Of a DNA stretch of 24,118 nt, positions 13,650 to 19,772 are shown one piece after another. The notes beneath the pieces were generated by a model. That model ran no database searches. It saw only the letters and a program-made list of their open reading frames with translations, and had not been told where the DNA came from. Position numbers and translations under genes: made by a program. The DNA lies in IMG/VR virus record IMGVR_UViG_3300009103_000151, positions 1 through 24,118 of that record, one strand, 5' to 3'. This DNA is from a virus. Within the stretch, counting starts at the first letter, position 1, and each line of letters opens with the position of its first letter.

Positions 13650-13994
13650 CTACATCCCGTACAGTGACAGCACCCTTTCCAGTGGCAAAGGTATGTAAAC
13701 CACATCACCGTTGGAAAAGTGTGAGTCTGTTGGTTTCTGATTGAAGAGGGCAATTACCCACCACAACTTAGAATCATTATAGTGCTCATGAGCAAGTTTG
13801 TAAAGCTTTGTGCCCACGGACCACTCAACACTTATAACATCCAGTGTAGAGATCTCTTCTGTTGTTAACTCCTTCAGGTCAGGGGTGCCATAGTGTCTGA
13901 TGGCTTTTGATATGCCTCTTTGCTTACGCAAGTGTTCATATATCTTTTTAGAATTGTGATAAATCTTCCTATTTCCCATTCTATCTGACATCAT
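13650..13994 (-). CDS. LysM-like baseplate protein (gp53-type)
   Basis: 114 aa. GGAGG precedes two consecutive ATGs (13994 and 13991); the second has the better spacing. The C-terminal half, SVEWSVGTKLYKLAHEHYNDSKLWWVIALFNQ... ending GDVVYIPLP, is a LysM-like fold of the type found in T4 gp53 and the small LysM proteins of other contractile tails. In those proteins it fastens the wedge or hub to the tube, rather than binding cell wall. The N-terminus NRKIYHNSKKIYEHLRKQRG is basic. It is shorter than T4 gp53 (196 aa). The start overlaps the upstream stop (ATGA), and the stop is 1 nt from the hub gene, so the three are translated together. Confidence 0.75.
   Translation of the reverse strand: MMSDRMGNRKIYHNSKKIYEHLRKQRGISKAIRHYGTPDLKELTTEEISTLDVISVEWSVGTKLYKLAHEHYNDSKLWWVIALFNQKPTDSHFSNGDVVYIPLPLERVLSLYGM
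13776..13804 (-). promoter_or_regulatory. Possible internal sigma-70-type promoter
   Basis: TTTACA (13804-13799), a 17-bp spacer and TATAAT (13781-13776), one mismatch from consensus, inside the gp53-like gene and pointing at the hub gene. There is no extended -10. It is weaker evidence than the promoters at 2157 and 7732. Confidence 0.35.
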
Positions 13995-14767
13995 TTACCT
14001 CCAGCAATATTCTTAGTTGCCTTGTTGGCCGCCGCGGTTGAGACTTTTTTGTCGGTGGAGCTTTTGTTGCTCGTCTTTGGGGCATCTAGTGTGGTGGAAT
14101 TGTTTGTGCTTCCCAGCCCATAAGGGTAGAATTTATTTGCTTGCTCTCCTGACTCGTCCCAACCTAAATCGTGAGTATGAATAACAGTGAACGTACATGA
14201 CAGAGAAATTGTCTGAGGTATTACCGTGGGTTCTGATCCCATTCCGTTGTCATTTTCTATAAAGAATCCAGAGTCAAAATCCGGGGAGTATGAAAATCCA
14301 CTAATGGTTCCGAATAATCCGTTTTGTTCAACTGATCCGACGGCAGTGCCGGTGGATGTGTTTGCTATTAAGTTAGCAAACTTCATCTTAAAAATTGGTG
14401 GTGCAGAAAGAACCTTTCCGTTGTCGTCTGCGGTTCCCTGACCTGCTTTTGCATAAACTGGATAAAGCATATTCATCAATGTTGAACACTTGGCCATGTG
14501 GGTCTTTCCCTCTACGAGAGTTGACGACGGAACATCCCAAGATAAATTTATCTGTCTAGTTGTACCTCGGTAAGATTGGATCGAGTCCATTCTACCGAAG
14601 ACTTGTTCGTTACTAAACTCTGTTTGATATTGATCATCAAACTGAGTTATGAATGCTTTAAATTTCACAATTGTTTTGCTGGGGACGTGCATAATCTCCA
14701 AAACTAACTTTCGTTGGTTTGCTAACCAGTCGGAGGGGTCTGATATATAGTCTGATTTGAAATCCAT
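13991..14767 (-). CDS. Probable tail tube initiator / baseplate-tube adaptor (gp48/gp54-like)
   Basis: 258 aa, with GGAGAAG before the ATG. The core (about 20-200) is beta-rich with the tube-fold pattern: VKFKAFITQFDDQYQTEFSNEQVFGRMDSIQSYRGTTRQI, then INLSWDVPS and APPIFKMKFANLI, and GFSYSPDFDSGFF with ISLSCTFTVIH. Proteins of this layout start tube polymerisation on the hub (T4 gp48/gp54, Afp7-like). The last 50 residues are a low-complexity Ser/Thr/Lys tail (SSTDKKVSTAAANKATKN). Its place between the tape measure and LysM-like genes is where such adaptors usually lie. Assignment is by pattern and synteny, not by any invariant motif. Confidence 0.6.
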   Translation of the reverse strand: MDFKSDYISDPSDWLANQRKLVLEIMHVPSKTIVKFKAFITQFDDQYQTEFSNEQVFGRMDSIQSYRGTTRQINLSWDVPSSTLVEGKTHMAKCSTLMNMLYPVYAKAGQGTADDNGKVLSAPPIFKMKFANLIANTSTGTAVGSVEQNGLFGTISGFSYSPDFDSGFFIENDNGMGSEPTVIPQTISLSCTFTVIHTHDLGWDESGEQANKFYPYGLGSTNNSTTLDAPKTSNKSSTDKKVSTAAANKATKNIAGGK

Positions 14768-14777
14768 TTTACTTCTC

Positions 14778-17690
14778 CTATGCTATTGAAGACCCGGCCT
14801 TGTTGCCCGTTATTACATCCTCTACGACGACTTCGAAAACTTCTGCCAACTTTCTACTATTAACATTTATTGCGACATTGGTGTCTGATGCCGAAGATGT
14901 TCCTGATCCGGAAGACTGTGCTTGGGGTTGGGGTCGAACCGTTGATGATGCTGGCATATTCGGTGCCTGTTTTGGTCCCCCGCCCTTGATCGGGTTTCTG
15001 CCCACGTCGTATCTCTCGGACGGTATCTTCACTGAGTTCAGTGCCTCTACTTTTGAAGCTTCTTCGGGGGTCAGAGGAACGGGGACGCCATTCTTCTCGA
15101 CCACAATTCCTCCGATCATCGTTGCAGTCATTGCTGATGATTTTTTCGGTGCGGAGGCATTGGCCATGCCGCCGACAACCTGCGAAGCAGTAACTGGTTT
15201 TGGTTTTTTCTTTTCCTCTTCATCGTCACCGAACCAAGAACTAAAAAATGATTCTGTGGCCGGTTTTGTTTTTGTTTGGGGTGCATCGTTGTCATCGTCT
15301 GGTCCTAGTCCTGGAATCCAAGAGACAAGTGCCAGTAGTTTTTCCTTTATCCAGTCGATGCCGGACATGAGTCCGTCCTTTATGGCATTTGGAATTGTTT
15401 CTGCAAAAAACCCAACAATCAAATCTTTCAAGGCAATAAATGGAGACAAAACCCTCTCAGTTATCCTCTTGCTTCCGGATGCCAACGCGTTGCCGAAAGA
15501 ATCAACTCCAGTTTTGATGTATCCCAATAAATCCTTTACCAAATCAAAGGCAAGTTTAAACGGCATCTCTATAATGTCCCGAACCCCTATCCAGGTATCT
15601 CGAATAAATCCAGTAAGTCCTAAAATTGGAGCACCTATAGCCTGCACCACATCATAGGCAAGTTCTCCCACGATAGAGAAAACATCCGATATTAACTCCC
15701 CAACCATTGCCATTTTTTCAAAAGGCCACAGCAAGACATCCAGCACAGCTTCCGCGATGTCGAAAACCACTCCAGTGATTATTCTACCAAGTGCAATAAC
15801 TGGTTTTGCAATGGACCATAAAACTTTAAGAGTAGAACCAAGAATACTAACAAACGGGGTTGCTGCCTTGACCACCATCTTGAGTGCTCTTCTTATAAAT
15901 CCAAATGTTGGTTCCATGAACTCAAAGACATTCTTCATCATGTCCATCATTCCTCCAGAACCTCCACCAAATAAATCTGACATCATTTCTCCAAGTTGAT
16001 CTAACCCCAGTGCCATTGCCAAGTTATCAGCAAATGCCATCACTGCCTTGCCGATGCCGGAGAAGAAATCCAAAGTTTGATTTGCTGTTTCTGCCAATCT
16101 CGTCATAGGATCAACCGCTTCTCCTAGTCCCTCAAGTTGAGATTCATCTATCTCCCCTGTTAGGAACTTAGTCATAGTTGCCTCGTCCATACCAGCTGCC
16201 TCGGCCATGGCCATTCTTTGATGTCTGGACATGTCTTCTATGGATTTTCCAGTGGCATCGAATTGCTCCTTTATCTTAGCAGCAACTCCAGCTGGTCCTT
16301 CTTCGTTTTGGACGGACATCATCTCCATTGTATCCAGGAACTGTCCTCCCATCAAATAATTCAAATCGGCAACAGAACTGGCAGCAGAATCAAAAGTATC
16401 AAACTTCTTGCCCAACTCAACCAAGTCTCCGATCTCCATACCGAGTTGTCGTGCTGTTCCTGCTGTCTTTAAAAATACCTTATCCGCATTTGCACCGAAG
16501 GAAGAGAAATCTTTTTGGGAAGATGCCATCATGGAAGATAATTCTCCAAAAGACATACCCAATTGATTAGAGGCAGTCTGTAATGTACCCATTGTCTCCT
16601 GAGCTTCTGGTCCTGTTTTTCCCATTACCGTCATTTGGTGACTTAGGATAGATGTATAGTCATCTGTCGAAACTCCCAATCTCTCCACTGCTAAACCAAC
16701 TTCGGCAAATTGAGAAACCTGCCCTCTGGACATTCCCTGAAGTCCTGCTAGTGAGTTTTGAAGTTTTCCTGCTTGTTCGACGAGTTCTCCAGTGGAGGCA
16801 ACGACCCCGCGGGTGCCAGCAGACATCTCTATTGTCGCAGCAAAATAGTCCCGGCCTTGGCCTGTTGTAGCAGCAAGTGATGCTGCCATTTTATCAAACT
16901 TTAGTGTTGCGAATACGACAAACTCTCCCAATTTCTGAACAGCAGAAATGGCAAGAGTTTGCCAGTTTAGGAAACGTCCTACTCCTGCGGATAAACCGCT
17001 CATAACTGCTTCAGCAGCATCGCCACCCTTGATCAGTCCACCGACTACAGAGGTGATGCCCCCCTCTTTGGGTTCCTGTATTCCCATCATGCCAGCAAAG
17101 CTGCCGACTAATTCTTCAGCGCCGTCTTTTGCATCTCGGATGGACAAAGTTTCTTTCCTTTGTTTCTCCATCTCCTTTGTTATCTGTTTGTGCTTATCTA
17201 GTGCCTTCTCTAACCAATCATTCTCGTCCTCGGTTAATTGAATACCATCTCTCCTGCTTTTAGTCTGTAGGTCTAGGATTTTTTTCTTCTCTTTTTGGAA
17301 ATCAATATCTTCCTGTAGGGCGACCAATCCTTCTTGGTGTTTCTTGAGGGCATCACCAGTGAGTCCCGTAACAGCTTGTTGGGCTCGCAGTTGTTTGTCA
17401 AGTTGTTCGACTAGATCATCCTGTTTCTTTTTCATCTCCTCCATGTCCTCTTTTCGGAGCAGAGCAATTTCAAGAATATCTTCCGACATCTCTTTTTCGA
17501 TCATCAGTTGTTTTATTTTTTCCTTCTGTAATTCCATTGGGGATACATCGGTGGCAGACCCAACCCTGTCTCTCCCCAGTGAGGAATTAAACCCACTACT
17601 CTCAGAAGATCTCTGGTTTCTGTCTTTCTTGATTTCATCAACCAGATCTTTTAATGCTTTATTTAAATTTCTAATTTCGTCTGGAGACAT
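14778..17690 (-). CDS. Tail length tape measure protein
   Basis: 970 aa, the longest tail gene after the hub. Residues about 50-185 are a long coiled coil (QKEKIKQLMIEKEMSEDILE..., KHKQITKEMEKQRKE). The middle holds helical Gly/Ala/Ser/Met-rich sequence (LAATTGQGRDYFAATIEMSAG). About 600-790 are hydrophobic helices (VKAATPFVSILGSTLKVLW, IIGVVFDIAEAVLDVLLWPF-like) that could insert in the host membrane. The C-terminus is Pro/Lys-rich and disordered. It sets tail length and is ejected with the DNA. At about 0.15 nm per residue it would fit a tail of about 145 nm. GGGGGA lies before the ATG. No peptidase or lysozyme domain is visible. Confidence 0.93.
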   Translation of the reverse strand: MSPDEIRNLNKALKDLVDEIKKDRNQRSSESSGFNSSLGRDRVGSATDVSPMELQKEKIKQLMIEKEMSEDILEIALLRKEDMEEMKKKQDDLVEQLDKQLRAQQAVTGLTGDALKKHQEGLVALQEDIDFQKEKKKILDLQTKSRRDGIQLTEDENDWLEKALDKHKQITKEMEKQRKETLSIRDAKDGAEELVGSFAGMMGIQEPKEGGITSVVGGLIKGGDAAEAVMSGLSAGVGRFLNWQTLAISAVQKLGEFVVFATLKFDKMAASLAATTGQGRDYFAATIEMSAGTRGVVASTGELVEQAGKLQNSLAGLQGMSRGQVSQFAEVGLAVERLGVSTDDYTSILSHQMTVMGKTGPEAQETMGTLQTASNQLGMSFGELSSMMASSQKDFSSFGANADKVFLKTAGTARQLGMEIGDLVELGKKFDTFDSAASSVADLNYLMGGQFLDTMEMMSVQNEEGPAGVAAKIKEQFDATGKSIEDMSRHQRMAMAEAAGMDEATMTKFLTGEIDESQLEGLGEAVDPMTRLAETANQTLDFFSGIGKAVMAFADNLAMALGLDQLGEMMSDLFGGGSGGMMDMMKNVFEFMEPTFGFIRRALKMVVKAATPFVSILGSTLKVLWSIAKPVIALGRIITGVVFDIAEAVLDVLLWPFEKMAMVGELISDVFSIVGELAYDVVQAIGAPILGLTGFIRDTWIGVRDIIEMPFKLAFDLVKDLLGYIKTGVDSFGNALASGSKRITERVLSPFIALKDLIVGFFAETIPNAIKDGLMSGIDWIKEKLLALVSWIPGLGPDDDNDAPQTKTKPATESFFSSWFGDDEEEKKKPKPVTASQVVGGMANASAPKKSSAMTATMIGGIVVEKNGVPVPLTPEEASKVEALNSVKIPSERYDVGRNPIKGGGPKQAPNMPASSTVRPQPQAQSSGSGTSSASDTNVAINVNSRKLAEVFEVVVEDVITGNKAGSSIA

Positions 17691-17701
17691 TACTTATCCC
17701 C

Positions 17702-18028
17702 CTATTTGAAAGGCCACTTAATCTTTGTGCTTCTTTCAAAATTCTTGACGGCAGTATTTAGACCTGCTCTGTTGCGATGAGTGATGGGGTTATCAAGTCC
17801 GTATCTCTGGTATGCGGAAAGGTATCTCTTTTCTTTACCCAATACCTTGGCAAAGTCACCAATCTGCCTTTTGGTTCCCTTTACGTTCACCGGGATCGAT
17901 ACACTATCTCCGAAGACGTACCTCATTGCAACCTTAACGACATTGCCAAACATTTTCAGAAAGCTCTCGTTAAGCTCTCCGTTTGCCGCGGCATTGAGAT
18001 CAATTGTCATTTGTTCTTCTTGTTCCAT
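17702..18028 (-). CDS. Conserved small tail-cluster protein, unknown function
   Basis: 108 aa. The pattern MTIDLNAAANGELNESFLKMFG, then VPVNVKG-like IPVNVKGTKRQIGDFAKVLGKEKRY, AYQRYGLDNP and a C-terminal FERSTKIKWPFK recurs in marine myoviruses directly upstream of the tape measure gene. That is the slot of tape measure chaperones or small baseplate proteins, but its role is unknown to me. AGAGGA precedes the ATG; MTID at residue 7 could be an alternative start. It ends 11 bp before the tape measure start. Confidence 0.72.
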   Translation of the reverse strand: MEQEEQMTIDLNAAANGELNESFLKMFGNVVKVAMRYVFGDSVSIPVNVKGTKRQIGDFAKVLGKEKRYLSAYQRYGLDNPITHRNRAGLNTAVKNFERSTKIKWPFK

Positions 18029-18072
18029 AACCGATTCCTCTAACTAATAAATAGTAGAAATTAAAGAAAGCA

Positions 18073-18300
18073 TCACCTGTTCTTTTTCTGTGCTTTCTCC
18101 ATCTCTGACTTCTCATCTTCGAATTGTTTAATAAGTCTTTTCAGAAACCATCTTCTAATTTGAATAGGTAAGTTGTAAACCTCTATGAAACTCCAACCAC
18201 CATGATGCTTTAAGTTAAAGATCTCTTCGTAGACGGATTCAACATAATCATTGGTCAGGCCAAAAAAACCGAGGAGTGATGGGCACCTCCACGGGCCCAC
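18073..18300 (-). CDS. Overlapping-frame tail protein segment, probably made by frameshift
   Basis: The 75-codon frame overlaps the end of the gp26-like gene by 53 bp, in the +1 frame relative to it. Its nominal GTG (18300) has no ribosome site, and the first 13 residues (MGPWRCPSLLGFF) look like an out-of-frame reading of the upstream gene. Convincing coding sequence starts at GLTNDYVESVYEEIFNLKHH and ends KRLIKQFEDEKSEMEKAQKKNR. That pattern (VYEEIF, GGWSFIEVYNLP, RRWFL) recurs in marine myoviruses directly after the gp26-like gene. No ATG, GTG or TTG exists in this frame after the overlap. Expression as a C-terminal extension through the T7 run at 18262-18268 is therefore likely. The position equals that of G/GT tail assembly chaperones. 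Confidence 0.65.
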   Translation of the reverse strand: MGPWRCPSLLGFFGLTNDYVESVYEEIFNLKHHGGWSFIEVYNLPIQIRRWFLKRLIKQFEDEKSEMEKAQKKNR

Positions 18301-19105
18301 TGTGATCGCAACTTATACAGGTAAACTCCTGCTCCAGTTTCATGGTTGGGTTAATGATCTTATAAACCCCCCTGATATATCTGGAATCCATTGCTGACAT
18401 TGTATCTACAAACTGGGAAATTACTTCCCTGTCTCTGTTTCCTGCTACGGAAAGCACCATCAACTTTAATATGTTTGTTAAAACCGATGATGGCATGTTG
18501 TGTTTCTTTAATTTCTCTTCTGTCTTTGTCATCTCTACCTCATCCTTGGAGGAGAGGAACCTCAATTCGACCTTGTAACCAGATCTTGGCATAGTCAGGA
18601 GGGGATACCCTTCGGAACTAACCTCAATGTCATCGAGCTTATCTACTCCACCTTTTGTCGCACCGGAAAACTTACTTGCTTCCTCTAAATCCACTTCCAC
18701 TTCATTTGGCTTATTGCAGGATGGGCAGTTTATTTTAATTGGGTACTCTGGTCCGTATCCGGAAATGCGAGATGACACAATGAGGGCATTCTTGTCTCCG
18801 ATCAGTAAGTCGGGAACTTTTATGCTCTTGTCCAAAATGATGTTCTGTAGCATCCTATCAACAGCTGTGCCGTTTTTTAATAATGCGGGAGAATTCAATA
18901 TATCCTCTTCTTTTGCTGTCATATATTTTATTTCAATTGTTTCTTGCTTGTACAGGGGGTGCCCTTCGGGGTAATACATTCCACCAGAAGGTAATTCTAC
19001 AAATTCCGTTGGAACTGCAAAATTTAACTGATCCCCAGATACAGAAACAGGGGCAGAAGTATCAGCTTCTCCCCCGATTTTGTCGAGATTATTTCTTTTT
19101 GTCAT
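18248..19105 (-). CDS. T4_baseplate (gp26-like) protein / tail assembly chaperone candidate
   Basis: 285 aa. The opening VELPSGGMYYPEGHPLYKQE, the block MTAKEEDILNSPALLKNGT and IGDKNALIVSSRISGYGPEY match the T4 gp26-type family (PF12322) as I remember it. Two CxxC pairs, C127/C130 (INCPSC) and C263/C266 (FTCISC), may bind zinc. It lies between tube and tape measure genes, where most tailed phages encode their tail assembly chaperones, and its last 13 codons overlap another coding frame at a T7 run. A frameshift product would be about 343-344 aa. The ribosome site is weak (CTAGG). Whether it is a structural hub component or a chaperone cannot be settled here. Confidence 0.78.
   Translation of the reverse strand: MTKRNNLDKIGGEADTSAPVSVSGDQLNFAVPTEFVELPSGGMYYPEGHPLYKQETIEIKYMTAKEEDILNSPALLKNGTAVDRMLQNIILDKSIKVPDLLIGDKNALIVSSRISGYGPEYPIKINCPSCNKPNEVEVDLEEASKFSGATKGGVDKLDDIEVSSEGYPLLTMPRSGYKVELRFLSSKDEVEMTKTEEKLKKHNMPSSVLTNILKLMVLSVAGNRDREVISQFVDTMSAMDSRYIRGVYKIINPTMKLEQEFTCISCDHSGPVEVPITPRFFWPDQ
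18262..18268 (-). promoter_or_regulatory. T7 slippery run (putative recoding or transcript slippage site)
   Basis: On the transcribed strand the gp26-like frame reads CGG TTT TTT TGG CCT GAC CAA TGA. The next coding segment reads GGT TTT TTT GGC CTG ACC. A +1 or -2 shift, or a one-base loss or two-base gain by RNA polymerase, at the seven T residues would join the two frames. A small TTGG/CCAA hairpin lies just after the run. Confidence 0.5.
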
Positions 19106-19119
19106 AAAAACCTAGCTTT

Positions 19120-19728
19120 CTATTCGGTTGGTGATAATTGACCTTCGGCATCAGAAGAGAAGAAAGTATCAGTATCCTTGCCTTTTTGCCCAACAGCACC
19201 CATGCCACCACTTGTTCTAAGTGTGGCCCAATCATATCTTATCGTAAGTGTGATATTTGTTAAGTCATCCGACTCGTAACTCAATTCACCCCAATCGACA
19301 TTGGTAATAAACGCACCGTTAAGAACCCACTCTTCGACCACGTTATTGTCATTGGAATCAAATTGTTTAATTCTTACTTTGCCCAAGGCATTGGTTGCTG
19401 CTTGCTTGGTAATTGAATCCGTTACCGAATCATTTCCTGGAACAACATATCCACTTTCTTTGAGCATGTTTGCCATTAAACCAGCAGCATTGGGAGAAAC
19501 CGGATCAACGAGCGTGCAATTTACCGTATCCCACTCAACTCGACCAGGATAATAGAAGGTGTGATTGAGATACTTGTGACTTACCTCTCCAACAGTTGCC
19601 GATGGTTTCTTTACTTGCGTCACTAACCACGACATCTCCCCACCACCTGCACCCTCGATTGAGAGGAGGAATCTATAACTTCTTTTTGGTTGCGAAGCCT
19701 TACTTGTCCAAAATCTTTTTTCTGCCAT
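19120..19728 (-). CDS. Tail tube protein (T4 gp19-like)
   Basis: 202 aa (T4 gp19 is 163). The beta-rich tube fold is recognisable: SYRFLLSIEGAGGGEMSWLVTQVKKP, the KYLNHTFYYPGRVEWDTVNCTLVDP strand pair, and VEEWVLNGAFITNVDWGELSY. The pattern ends DLTNITLTIRYDWA, the typical last strand of tube proteins. Hexamer rings of this protein form the inner tube driven through the envelope on contraction. AAGGGAG lies 9 nt before the ATG. It directly follows the sheath gene, separated by 44 bp containing an AU-rich hairpin, and is expected to be made in numbers equal to sheath. Confidence 0.93.
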   Translation of the reverse strand: MAEKRFWTSKASQPKRSYRFLLSIEGAGGGEMSWLVTQVKKPSATVGEVSHKYLNHTFYYPGRVEWDTVNCTLVDPVSPNAAGLMANMLKESGYVVPGNDSVTDSITKQAATNALGKVRIKQFDSNDNNVVEEWVLNGAFITNVDWGELSYESDDLTNITLTIRYDWATLRTSGGMGAVGQKGKDTDTFFSSDAEGQLSPTE

Positions 19729-19747
19729 TTTCTATTTCTCCCTTATA

Positions 19748-19767
19748 AGATAAGTATTTCCTTATCT
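19748..19767 (-). promoter_or_regulatory. AU-rich hairpin between sheath and tube genes
   Basis: AGATAAG/CTTATCT (7 bp) closes the loop GAAATA on the transcribed strand, 5 nt after the sheath stop and just before the tube ribosome site AAGGGAG. It lacks a GC-rich stem or U-tract, so it is not a clear terminator. It might be an mRNA processing or stability site. Confidence 0.4.
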
Positions 19768-19772
19768 GATTT

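Noticed and set aside
13649-13753. Longer N-terminus for the hub gene (start at 13753)
   Set aside because: The extension is Cys/His-rich, lies wholly in the gp53-like gene in another frame, and the ATG at 13648 follows that gene's stop by 1 nt.
14800-15657. 285-codon plus-strand open frame
   Set aside because: It lies antisense to the tape measure C-terminus, has Ser/Pro/Thr-rich composition typical of a mirrored reading frame, and no ribosome site. All other plus-strand frames in the window are likewise antisense to well-supported genes.
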